64,000 nt of DNA, taken from NCBI RefSeq assembly GCF_000233715.2, contig NC_021184.1, forward strand, positions 3,951,486 through 4,015,485. The letters run 5' to 3'. How positions within the stretch are numbered: position 1 is the stretch's first letter; every line of letters begins with the position of its first letter. This document shows, piece after piece, positions 28,060 through 36,630 of this stretch. The notes under the pieces were generated by a model, which worked only from the letters and a program-made list of their open reading frames with translations, was not told where the DNA came from and did not search any database. Both the position numbers and the translations under genes were made by a program. This DNA comes from Desulfoscipio gibsoniae DSM 7213. GTDB lineage: Bacteria; Bacillota; Desulfotomaculia; Desulfotomaculales; Desulfallaceae.

Positions 28060-28860
28060 TTAGGATTCATATAATCCATTGCGATGTGCAGTTAAGTAGT
28101 TGGTACAATAAGTATCTTTACCTAAAAGGGTCTGACCGGCATGAACAAATCCCATCATACTTTTATCCAAAGGATTAAGAATGTAACTGTCCATACCTAC
28201 TGTCATAGTTTGAACCATAAACAACTGATTAAGAATTTTTCGATTTGGAAGCCCGAATGAAACATTACTCAAGCCACATACTTTGTGAACATTGGGATAT
28301 TTTTCGGAAATTAGTCTGACCGTTTCAAGAACTTCAAGTCCTGCCTTATCACCGGTACTTACAGGTTTCACTAGCGGATCAAAGTATATATCATCCTCAG
28401 GAACACCTGCCTTAGTTAAATTTTCATACAGATTAACGGCCACTTTCATTCTATCCTCAGCCGTTTCAGGCATGCCACTGTCATCCATACACAAAGCAAC
28501 AACTTTAGTCTTATATTTCAAGACCATAGGGAAAATTTGTTCATAACGTTCCTTTTCACCAGTAATCGAATTAACAAGGGGCTGCCCGTAGCGAGCTAAT
28601 GCCAATCCAGCTTCAATAGCTAAAGGATTTGGACTGTCAATACATAGTGGTACTTGTACAGCCTCCTGGACAGTATTAACAAGCCATTCCATGGTTTCAA
28701 CCTCATCAAAAACCATTGTTCCGCAGTTCACATCAATATAGTTAGCCCCTGCCGCAACTTCATCTTGTGCAATTTTCTTAATATAATCAGCATCTTTTTT
28801 TTCAACTGCTTCATTAATGATCTTTCTACTCGTATTAATAAGCTCTCCTATGATCAACAT
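28060..28860 (-). CDS. mtgA: methylcorrinoid:tetrahydrofolate methyltransferase (MtgA type)
   Basis: 266 residues of the pterin-binding TIM-barrel family: MLIIGELINTSRK, AGANYIDVNCGT, PLCIDSPNPLAIEAGL, NSITGEKERYEQ, GLSNVSFGLPNR. Length and motifs fit MtgA/AcsE-like enzymes, which move a methyl group between a corrinoid protein and tetrahydrofolate. With MtbB and MtbC this would deliver dimethylamine methyl groups to the folate pool for oxidation or acetogenesis. AAAGGAGC ribosome site. It follows a corrinoid-protein remnant, suggesting its original partner was lost. Confidence 0.85.
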   Translation of the reverse strand: MLIIGELINTSRKIINEAVEKKDADYIKKIAQDEVAAGANYIDVNCGTMVFDEVETMEWLVNTVQEAVQVPLCIDSPNPLAIEAGLALARYGQPLVNSITGEKERYEQIFPMVLKYKTKVVALCMDDSGMPETAEDRMKVAVNLYENLTKAGVPEDDIYFDPLVKPVSTGDKAGLEVLETVRLISEKYPNVHKVCGLSNVSFGLPNRKILNQLFMVQTMTVGMDSYILNPLDKSMMGFVHAGQTLLGKDTYCTNYLTAHRNGLYES

Positions 28861-28926
28861 CTAATCCGCTCCTTTATTCCTTCTTCACTGAATTTATACT
28901 TGATGTTTATTCCAACTAATTCTATA

Positions 28927-29102
28927 TCATAAGTCTTTAGCAGTTATTACACCAGAACAATACCCATCTGCACCGATTTCATCAGCAAAACTTTTGAAAC
29001 GGGTGCCCCTCCAACTAGACTTTCACCTAGTTCACGGAGTCCTTCTTCCTTAATTAATTCAATTGTATTTTCATCTTTAGCATTGCCGTCATTAAAACCA
29101 CA
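28927..29102 (-). pseudogene. corrinoid protein C-terminal remnant
   Basis: One frame gives CGFNDGNAKDENTIELIKE and LGESLVGGAPV; the next gives SFADEIGADGYCSGVITAKDL. Together they are the end of a B12-binding domain (VGGAPV---FADEIGADGY). A frameshift lies near 29010 and the cobalt-binding motif is absent. Confidence 0.7.
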
Positions 29103-29250
29103 TTCCAACAATATCCGGTTTTTGATCTCTTATAGCTGGACAAATCCTTCAGGAGAAATTCCGTATCTAAATTGATTACTTAAAAACCTGCACTTTATAA
29201 AATCATGTCAATTACTGCTTGTGATAAACTATTCATAAATTCTTACCGGT

Positions 29251-29610
29251 TCATTTCATCAACTTTAAGCTTACTGACTGTTTTGAATAAAGCTGAGAAC
29301 CATAATGCTGCTTAAAAAAGGTAGAGGAAAATTTATTAAGCTTCCAGTCAGGTATTTTGCAATCTTTGCAGGAACCAACAACCCATTTATTGCGAATCCA
29401 GCGTGCTGCTCTTCCATTTTTTGAGTTATGCACTAATATCTTTTTTTCGCAATGTGTTGTGATATAAGCATACTCACCCTTTGTTTCCATCTCTTTAATT
29501 CCGTGCAAAGTTCCATTTCTTGAAGGCCAAAGTTTTATCTTAGCTAACAAAAGTAAAAAATCCACTCGTTTCCGGTAATATTTTTTTTTGGCTTGTTTTT
29601 TATCTGTCAT
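29251..29610 (-). CDS. pylSn: pyrrolysyl-tRNA synthetase N-terminal domain PylSn
   Basis: 119 residues from the ATG at 29610, preceded by GGAGGAAACTGG. A basic N-terminus (KKYYRKRVDFLLLLAKIKLW), then PSRNGTLHGIKEM, ITTHCEKKILVHNSKNGRAA and CKDCKIP. The histidine-cysteine pair plus CxxC fit the zinc site of PylSn. It binds tRNA-Pyl tightly and hands it to PylSc. It lies 147 bases downstream of pylC in the same direction. Confidence 0.93.
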   Translation of the reverse strand: MTDKKQAKKKYYRKRVDFLLLLAKIKLWPSRNGTLHGIKEMETKGEYAYITTHCEKKILVHNSKNGRAARWIRNKWVVGSCKDCKIPDWKLNKFSSTFFKQHYGSQLYSKQSVSLKLMK

Positions 29611-29757
29611 ACCAGTTTCCTCCATAATTATACCCATGGGGAACTCTGATCCCTCCCAAAGTTAGTAAATCCTACCGGGTAGTCTGCAGGATTACATCAT
29701 TCTTAGGATTGTGTTCAGCTATAAAGATTGTTCTGGGATTTAAACTGAAATTTGAAA

Positions 29758-30924
29758 TTAATTGTTCGGAAAGGGATCAAGATATAAATTCAATTGACAA
29801 TGCTTCATAATGTTAGCAATAACATCACAACGTTTTTGCCAAGCTTCCCAACGTGTATTGCCAGTAATAATCAACGTAGCTACCCATTGCCTAATCCCAA
29901 CCGAATAATTGGTCAGCGCTTCATCTGCGCCAAAAAAGTCTTCCGTTAAATATAAAGGACCGGATCCACCCATAATATGCTCACCTATAGTTTCGATCCG
30001 GTCATCTCTGACCCAAACATGTTCGTAAATCACAGCGTACTCATTACCAGGATCAACAACATTCACGATTGGGGTTTGCTGTTTAACCCAAACATCATAT
30101 AAACTCTCCAACATGTTAATACCAGTTGATTTATAAACTACAGTAGGTGTCTGGCTCGGTAAACGGGCATCAATTTCCAGTACTTTAAGTACTCCATGGT
30201 GTTCAATAACCTCCACATCCATAATTCCTTTTAGATTAAGCAGGCGGGCGAGCCGTGATGCCATTTTCCGAAAGTTTTTTTCAAGAGTGTCATCTAATAC
30301 CGTTGGGGCAGAAACTCTTTTGCAATCATATCCTGCATCCATTGCCAAATCAGTCACCTGAAAAGTCACGGGAATTCCGTTAAAAGCCATAACTTCCAGT
30401 GAATAGGACGGACCCTCCAGAAATTCTTGAATAATCCAGCTTTCGTTATAATCCTTTTGCGTGAGCAAATGCTCAAATTCAAATGGATCATAAACTTTTT
30501 TTACCCCTTGACTACCACTAAGCGAAGATGGTTTTATAATTACCGGCAGTTCACAATTTGGCCAGTAGGTAGGAAATGGAATGTGATATTTTGCAAAAAG
30601 TTCATCAGATTTTTTTTTAGATGACGAAATCTCATAAGCCTCACTGTTAAAGGCTACTGGACACCCTGTACGTAATGTTATCTGGTTTAATAGTGATAAA
30701 ACCGTTTGATCTTCTATAGCTGGAATAACTAAATCTACTTTCTGACAAATATCTGACAGTACATCCGAGTTATGCAAAATATCGACGGATAAAAATTGAT
30801 CACATAACTCACTTGCTGGGGAGTTCCTGTTTTTATCAAGTACAATAACTTCCCATCCTGCTTTATGTGCCAGATAGGTTGCCTCAATTCCTTGTAACTT
30901 CCCGCCAACAACTGCAATTTTCAT
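29758..30924 (-). CDS. pylC: pyrrolysine biosynthesis ligase PylC
   Basis: 388 residues starting MKIAVVGGKLQGIEATYLAH, an ATP-grasp enzyme with PVIIKPSSLSGSQGVKKVYD, WIIQEFLEGPSYSLEVM and VEIDARLPSQTPTVV-type metal and ATP contacts. PylC joins 3-methyl-D-ornithine to L-lysine. The ATG overlaps the end of pylB; an upstream TTG at 30936 is possible. Confidence 0.95.
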   Translation of the reverse strand: MKIAVVGGKLQGIEATYLAHKAGWEVIVLDKNRNSPASELCDQFLSVDILHNSDVLSDICQKVDLVIPAIEDQTVLSLLNQITLRTGCPVAFNSEAYEISSSKKKSDELFAKYHIPFPTYWPNCELPVIIKPSSLSGSQGVKKVYDPFEFEHLLTQKDYNESWIIQEFLEGPSYSLEVMAFNGIPVTFQVTDLAMDAGYDCKRVSAPTVLDDTLEKNFRKMASRLARLLNLKGIMDVEVIEHHGVLKVLEIDARLPSQTPTVVYKSTGINMLESLYDVWVKQQTPIVNVVDPGNEYAVIYEHVWVRDDRIETIGEHIMGGSGPLYLTEDFFGADEALTNYSVGIRQWVATLIITGNTRWEAWQKRCDVIANIMKHCQLNLYLDPFPNN

Positions 30925-30925
30925 C

Positions 30926-32035
30926 TCAGCCACCAATTTCGCTCATGCAATGAATCGTTAAACTGCTCCGTTTGTTCAATACCCAATTTTTATATTCTTT
31001 TTTTGATGCAGCTTTTAAATCAAGATCCTTCAATACAGGTAATATCCCTTTAACTGTACGTGCTCCTTGGTTAATATCTTTAGTACTTTGGGCAACGCCG
31101 GCAAGACCCATGTACGGAGGAATTAACGAAGTAATAACATTGGCTCCTGCATTTAATCTGGCCTGTAGACCTTCTATACCGTCAACATCTAATGAAGCCG
31201 GAATTAAGCGGTCATGGAACAGCAAACGCAATATTGCAATCACTTTTAGTTCAACCTGACGGTTTGGTGTAGGCCACTCACTCATGGCACTTCCATCTTG
31301 AGGTACAAAACTCATAACTCTGACCTGTTGAGCCCCAAGCATATTCATCTTTTCTAGAGAAGTCGCTATATCTGACCAAGACTCTCCGACTCCGACCATG
31401 ATTCCCTCTTCAGCCAGCATTCCCAATTCAAGTGCCGTTTTTTTACTATGATAACGCAGGTCATAACTTTGGCTCAGTCGAAGTTTAGTAAAAAGGTTCC
31501 TGTTATGAGTTTCTTGATAGCAAGCATACCAATCAGCTCCTGCTTTCATTACCTCTTGTAACATTTTTTCTGAAGCAACTCCAGGCGATATCATCACATG
31601 CAAATTGGTTAACCGTTTAACTTCTCGGACAATATGGGCTAACTCTGCAACTCCTTTCCGATCCCTAAAGTAAGGATCTTCACCCATGGTGAGATCTATC
31701 AGGTGTACTCCTGAATTAGCTAAACTCACTGCGGCTTGCAAAATTTCTTCCGGGGATTTCCGGTATCGATGAGGAAGAGAATTTGTACGCCGATAAAAGC
31801 AGAAGGAGCAATCATTACGACACCAAGTTGAAAAATATATAAACCCATATAAAAATATTTTGTTAGAAAAATGTTTTTCTCTAATCAACCGGGCAACCCG
31901 GAAAAGTTCCTTTAAGTCTTGCTTCCTAGATAACTTAAGTAAAAAAATAACTTCTTCCCTGGACAATACAAAACCGTTTAAAGCCTTATCCAGAATATCG
32001 TTTAAACTAATTTGGCACCTAATTGTTTTGATCAC
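30926..32035 (-). CDS. pylB: radical SAM methylornithine synthase PylB
   Basis: 369 residues. The radical SAM cluster motif is CRNDCSFCFYR (CxxxCxxC). TIM-barrel segments include GVHLIDLTMGEDPYF, MISPGVASEKMLQEV, GIMVGVGESWSDI and SLDVDGIEGLQARLNAGAN. PylB rearranges lysine to 3-methylornithine. GTG start behind AAAGGATG. First intact gene of the pylB-pylC-pylSn transcript. Confidence 0.95.
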   Translation of the reverse strand: MIKTIRCQISLNDILDKALNGFVLSREEVIFLLKLSRKQDLKELFRVARLIREKHFSNKIFLYGFIYFSTWCRNDCSFCFYRRTNSLPHRYRKSPEEILQAAVSLANSGVHLIDLTMGEDPYFRDRKGVAELAHIVREVKRLTNLHVMISPGVASEKMLQEVMKAGADWYACYQETHNRNLFTKLRLSQSYDLRYHSKKTALELGMLAEEGIMVGVGESWSDIATSLEKMNMLGAQQVRVMSFVPQDGSAMSEWPTPNRQVELKVIAILRLLFHDRLIPASLDVDGIEGLQARLNAGANVITSLIPPYMGLAGVAQSTKDINQGARTVKGILPVLKDLDLKAASKKEYKNWVLNKRSSLTIHCMSEIGG

Positions 32036-32079
32036 CTAAGATTCATCCTTTCTTAGGCCCATCAACGAAGTATTGCAAG

Positions 32080-32328
32080 TTATTTATTCAGTAATCTTAA
32101 CGCCTTGGTTACTGCTTCGGCAGCATCTTCAGCATACGCATCGGCCCCAATACGGTCAGCCCAGCGTTGAGTTGCAGGAGCTCCGCCTACCATTGTTTTA
32201 AACCTGTCTTTAAGACCATTCTTCTTCAGTTCATCTTCAAGGTTCTTTTGATATATCAATGTCGTAGTTAACAAGGCACTGGTTCCGATAATATCTGCAT
32301 TAACTTCGAAAGCCTTTTCAATAATTTA
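32080..32328 (-). pseudogene. corrinoid protein C-terminal fragment upstream of pylB
   Basis: The frame reads IIEKAFEVNADIIGTSALLT, then RFKTMVGGAPATQRWADRIG and RLLNK-stop, closely similar to MtbC. A stop directly precedes it. Just upstream, KALLKVLNK looks like the tail of another corrinoid protein. This suggests unequal recombination between tandem corrinoid genes removed the cobalt-binding domains. The sigma-54 promoter upstream is retained and now feeds pylB. Confidence 0.75.
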
Positions 32329-32386
32329 ATTTATTCAGTACTTTTAACAAAGCCCCCCCCCTTTCCTATCGTACCTTTAATATGTA

Positions 32387-32402
32387 AGCAAAAACTATGC
32401 CA
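32387..32402 (-). promoter_or_regulatory. sigma-54 promoter of the pylB-side operon
   Basis: Minus strand TGGCAT-AGTTT-TTGCT, an exact sigma-54 -24/-12 match, pointing toward the corrinoid fragment and pylB about 350 bases away. Confidence 0.7.
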
Positions 32403-32453
32403 AACTCGTTGATAGTGAGTTTTACCCTTTTTTAATGGTTATTAAGCTAAACC

Positions 32454-32569
32454 AATGAAAGTTTTCATCATTTAGCCAAACGGAACTTTTAGAATTCTCT
32501 GACTTGTCTTAATGTAGGTCAGAATCTACCAATGAAATACATCATTATCTTCTAATGAAATATTTCATT
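32454..32569. promoter_or_regulatory. palindromic enhancer-like sites upstream of the pylB promoter
   Basis: Three dyads: AATGAAAGTTTTCATCATT (32454-32472), AATGAAATACATCATT (32531-32546) and AATGAAATATTTCATT (32554-32569), the last a perfect palindrome. They start about 50 bases upstream of the sigma-54 element. The same motif lies upstream of mtbB. They could also serve the plus-strand gene at 32830. Confidence 0.65.
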
Positions 32570-32829
32570 GTTTCTTTTCACAAAAAAGCCTTTCAGAGAT
32601 AGGCCCCAAAAGGCATAAATGTATAATTTTTCTTTTAATAAGACCCTTCTTCTTAGGAAAATTGGAGGTAATTTATCAATTCATCTACTTTTTATATTGC
32701 CGGAGCCCGCATCTCAAGAAGATTATGTGGTCGACGACCAACCACCTTTTTTTTGGTCTCCGCATTTTTATTACGTATGGCCTCTGAAATTGCTTTGCGG
32801 CTGGCATAGTTTGTGAAATTAGTTATATT

Positions 32830-33795
32830 TTGAGTTATCTAAAACAGTGGTTGACTTATAAAAAAATGTTTGGTTATAATGCACTAAGGAAACCATATAT
32901 ATTTTTAGTTTCGATAGAAGGTCTTAAAGTGAAAAATTTACTGTGCTTGTTAAAAGAAAAAAAGACATCCAGAGTTCTCCGTGGTGAACTCTGGATATCA
33001 GGTACCGTATTAGATGAACTGGGTCTTGAAAGAAAGCAGGATTCTATAGTTACTATCAGCCGCGAGATTGATGCTAACCTATGCTTTTTAAGCTACACCA
33101 ATCCAATTCAGCAGCTTTCGGTTGAGTCAAAGGAAATGGAAATTAACATTAAAAAAGCCCACGCTTTAGAATTGTTTTGCGGAGTCACTGTAGATGGTCC
33201 CTTTGAACGTACGGTTAAAGAACATGGTTTTGAAGAAACTATGAAACTGTTTTTTAATGAAAAACACCTGAATAGTCAACTTGAAAAACACACAGCAGCA
33301 ACTGCTTTTGAACTGGCCGCAGCTGAAAAAGCGGGTGCCGACCTGTTGATTCTATGTGATGATATAGCTTATACCCAGGGGCTATATTTTTCGCCTCAAA
33401 AGTTTAAAAGCAATATATTGCCGCTTTACCAAAAACTGAGGAATTTAGTAAAAGAAACAGTTATGGGTTTTCATTCTGATGGCAACGTTGAATCAATATT
33501 AAATTTACTGCTAGACCATGGGTATACTATGTTTTCCCTGGAGCCGGAAGCTATGGATTTAGTCACTTTAAGCCGAGTTCTTCCATCAAACATCGCTCTG
33601 ATGTCCGGTATAAAATCAGATTGGTTAATGAATTCGGGCTTTAATCTTCACCAAAATAAAAAAGAAATATTGATTTATATCGAAGAACTGTCTAAAGGTT
33701 GCGGTTTGATTCTGTCTTCTTTATGCGGTCTTAGCAATACTGCAAGTCTAAATCAATTAAAGCTTTTATACCGCTTGTTAAACGAAAACTGCTGA
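32830..33795 (+). CDS. uroporphyrinogen decarboxylase-family (MtbA-like) protein
   Basis: 321 residues from a TTG. The C-terminal two-thirds resemble the URO-D/methylcobamide:CoM methyltransferase superfamily: FELAAAEKAGADLLILCDD, YTQGLYFSPQKF, GFHSDGNVESILNLLLDHG, FSLEPEAMDL and IALMSGIKSDWL. In methanogens MtbA-type members take methyl groups from corrinoid proteins. Bacterial pyl loci often carry relatives of unclear role. The true start is uncertain (ATG at 32875 is an option). Just upstream TGGCATAGTTT matches the -24 half of the facing sigma-54 promoter but lacks the -12 GC. Confidence 0.7.
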   Translation: MSYLKQWLTYKKMFGYNALRKPYIFLVSIEGLKVKNLLCLLKEKKTSRVLRGELWISGTVLDELGLERKQDSIVTISREIDANLCFLSYTNPIQQLSVESKEMEINIKKAHALELFCGVTVDGPFERTVKEHGFEETMKLFFNEKHLNSQLEKHTAATAFELAAAEKAGADLLILCDDIAYTQGLYFSPQKFKSNILPLYQKLRNLVKETVMGFHSDGNVESILNLLLDHGYTMFSLEPEAMDLVTLSRVLPSNIALMSGIKSDWLMNSGFNLHQNKKEILIYIEELSKGCGLILSSLCGLSNTASLNQLKLLYRLLNENC

Positions 33796-34385
33796 CTTGG
33801 AAAGTCAAAAGGTGAAAACTATTAGAGATAAGCCGGAATTCAGCGCTACTATTCAAAGAAGCCTCATGATTCCCTTCTAAAAGGCAAAAAACGGCAGCTT
33901 GGTTTCTGACAAAAGAAGAAATAGATGCTTTTCTGGGTGCCTGTTCTATAAAAGAAGCCCTTGGCCGCCATCATTCAAGAGTTTTGAATCACATTCAACA
34001 TATTCTTAAAACGTCATATTAATTTGCTAACTATAAAACTACGCGGCCCATAGGTGTAATTTTGAGGAGTACCTAAAGGAACATTCCAAAAATAATCAAA
34101 GTATCTTTGCTGCATTTAGTATAATCTTCAATCTTATATACCCACAAAGCATTACTATCTAAAAATTATCTTATCAGGAAAATCAGGTCAACATACATGT
34201 TGCCCCAAAAGTTCATTACCTATAAATTGTCTCCTCAAAAACTTGAAATACTTATCGATAAACGGTCCAAAGTTATCGGTAAAGCGTTTGCTGGAGTAGT
34301 GCATCCCGCTGCCTTAATTAAATATTCAGCTAAGTCAAGTAACTACTGCTAAACTTTAACTAGAACAATTAGCCCGACAAAATGT
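33796..34385. other. intergenic stretch with decayed coding pieces
   Basis: No intact gene. At 33890-34021 a plus-strand frame gives FLTKEEIDAFLGACSIKEAL, like the start of a tyrosine recombinase catalytic domain, ending at a stop. At 34195-34350 another short frame (FITYKLSPQKLEILIDKRS) is not recognised. Confidence 0.4.
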
Positions 34386-34450
34386 AAAAAAGCCGAGGAT
34401 ATTAGTTCCTCAGCTTTCCTGGGAAAATCTGGAGGCGACACCCGGATTTG
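34386..34450. repeat. left 65-bp repeat: tRNA-Cys 3' end plus terminator (att-like)
   Basis: Fifty-nine of 65 bases match 49380-49444. It contains the terminator hairpin (AAAAAAGCCGAGG...CCTCAGCTTT) and the last 22 bases of tRNA-Cys, then diverges. A partial tRNA 3' end far from the intact tRNA is typical of the distal attachment site of an integrated element. Confidence 0.7.
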
Positions 34451-34702
34451 TTACAAAGCCGTGGAACTTAGCCCCAGGAAATATTGCAAGTTAACGGCCC
34501 GTAAAAATAGTTAATTTTGTTTAAAAATAATATAGATAATAATATCCACCTTTATTAAAATATCCCCTGCGCTGCTTATCGAGTGCGGCCAGGGGTGTTT
34601 AATTTCTCCGGTGACCGGGATCGCTCTTATATGCCAATTATTAATACGGAAAAAACCTCCGCCAGCGTGGTAGTTTGTATTTTGCTAATCTCACTATTAC
34701 TT

Positions 34703-36372
34703 TAGGACTTGCTGAACCGACCTTAATTTTTAATTAAAACAGTATAATGACGGTTCCTGACAACCCAGATTATACCGAAACAGACGCCGCATAAAAAAGA
34801 ACAAAAGAACACGGAGTTTATGCTCCAAGTTCATCACTAGGAACTGCAAGCAGATCACGCTTTCAGCGGTCTCTTTTAGACGTGCCATAATACGTGCCAA
34901 ACCATAGCGACGCTTGCCTTCTCCAAATTTGGCTTCTACAGCATTGCGTTCGCTGGCATCTTGCCGTTCTATGCGTCTCTGCTCTTTCTGTAGCACTTTA
35001 TCAATCAGTGGTCTTCCTAGCCGTGGTCCACTGAGCCGTATGTTATATCTATCGCAGAAGCGCAGGTTTTCCCTATTCCGGTATGTTTTGTCGGCTTGAA
35101 CGGCTTCAGGGTAGTACCCGTACTTTTGGCGGTAATATTCCACCGATTCTTGCAAGGTTACTCCTTCATTAAAGGCGTCCCAACTTAGCGTTTCCACGAA
35201 GGCGTAACCATCTATCATACTGATAGCGACTTTGGCACCGAACTCGACATCAGCTGTGGCTTTACCTCGGACAATGGGACGCACATGCGGCTGGCTGATG
35301 CTTACAATGCGATCATTTATCTTGTGTTTGCGGTAGGTATACATATGGAGTTGTTGTTCATAGACCATACGTATGGTGCGCAATGTATCCTGTTGTTTCT
35401 GACTCAGACCATGACTATCACCGGCCATAGCTAGTAGGCGGTCTACAGCACTTAGGTTGCGCCTCACATAGCGCAGCTGCTTGCCGATGGCTTTTCGGAT
35501 AGCTTTTTTACCAGGCTTTCTGTTGTGAACAATGTTAAGGTAGGCTTTACGAGCTATTTGACGATAAGTACGTGGTCTTCTACCTGGCTTACCAAGAGTC
35601 TTGTGCACGAGATCGATAATGTTATCCAACTTCTCCCTAGCTTCGTTAAGCAAGGATAAGTCAGTGGGGTAGCGTATGTCTGCCGGGGCGCAGGTGGCAT
35701 CCAAGATGAGTTTGCCTTTGTTTGCCGGATATACCTCAAAAGAAGAGGCTTTGCTTTTTGGGCTATTTGGTTCTTTCGCGTGCGTTTTTTTGCCACCTGA
35801 AGGTGGTTTAGGCTTGTTGTCATCGTCCTTCTTTTGCTCTTCCGCTTTCTTGGCGGCACGACAGATTTCTTCGTTGATATCTTTTAGGGTTTCAGAGCCA
35901 AAACGCTTACGAAAGTGGACCATTAGTGAAGAATCAAATGGCGGCCGATCATGGTATTCCCTTAGACCGATAAAGTATTGCAAATAGGGATTCTCAGTGA
36001 TCTGCTCCACTGTTTCACGGTCACTATAGCCACATTTCTCTTTAATGATTAAGGCACCAAGGGCCATTCTGACGGGTTTAGCCAACTGTCCACGGTTGCT
36101 GGGAAAAAGATTGGCATAGCGTTCTTCGATGCTTTCCCAGGGGATAATTTTAGCTAGTTTTACCCAGCGGTTATCAGCTCTTAATTTGCCTTCAAAAGGC
36201 AATATAAATTCTTCAAGATAATATTGGTTTTCCACTTTACGGAACATATTTTTTGCCTCCAGGTGCACGGTTTTTGCAATCTTTACCGCATTTTCCATGC
36301 ATCTTATTTCGACAAATATGCTCCTAAATCCTTGATTTTATTGGGTTTTTGTTTAGTTCAGCAAGCCCTACT
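34703..36372 (-). mobile_element. IS5-type insertion sequence
   Basis: Terminal inverted repeats TAGGACTTGCTGAAC (34703-34717) and GTTCAGCAAGCCCTA (36357-36371) bracket a single transposase gene. The element is about 1.67 kb and looks complete. Confidence 0.75.
34730..36298 (-). CDS. IS5-type DDE transposase
   Basis: 522 residues. The N-terminal InsH-type domain reads RMALGALIIKEKCGYSDRET and ENPYLQYFIGL. The DDE domain has LILDATCAPADIRYPTD, an ISMIDGYAFVETLSWDAFNE segment, VQADKTYRNRENLRF and GLARIMARLKETAES with a conserved glutamate region (RNAVEAKFGEGKRRYG). A charged linker with lysine-rich sequence lies near residues 160-185. The gene fills the element and appears intact. Confidence 0.85.
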   Translation of the reverse strand: MENAVKIAKTVHLEAKNMFRKVENQYYLEEFILPFEGKLRADNRWVKLAKIIPWESIEERYANLFPSNRGQLAKPVRMALGALIIKEKCGYSDRETVEQITENPYLQYFIGLREYHDRPPFDSSLMVHFRKRFGSETLKDINEEICRAAKKAEEQKKDDDNKPKPPSGGKKTHAKEPNSPKSKASSFEVYPANKGKLILDATCAPADIRYPTDLSLLNEAREKLDNIIDLVHKTLGKPGRRPRTYRQIARKAYLNIVHNRKPGKKAIRKAIGKQLRYVRRNLSAVDRLLAMAGDSHGLSQKQQDTLRTIRMVYEQQLHMYTYRKHKINDRIVSISQPHVRPIVRGKATADVEFGAKVAISMIDGYAFVETLSWDAFNEGVTLQESVEYYRQKYGYYPEAVQADKTYRNRENLRFCDRYNIRLSGPRLGRPLIDKVLQKEQRRIERQDASERNAVEAKFGEGKRRYGLARIMARLKETAESVICLQFLVMNLEHKLRVLLFFFMRRLFRYNLGCQEPSLYCFN

Positions 36373-36630
36373 TTAACTTATTAACGTAATGAGGGATAGA
36401 CCCCCATTTGGTAGTATTTGGGTTACTAAAACATTTCACCATATTCAGTAAATAGCCATCTTTTTTCTTCTTTCCCAAAAATTATATTACTAATCATAGC
36501 AGCAATAATTAGTAATAATAACTAAACCTAGGGTATTTAATGACACCGGAAAGGTTCATTTCATAAGTCATAAGTAGGAAGTTTTACTATTTCGAATTTA
36601 AGCTTACTAACGTTTCTCTCATTCTACCTA

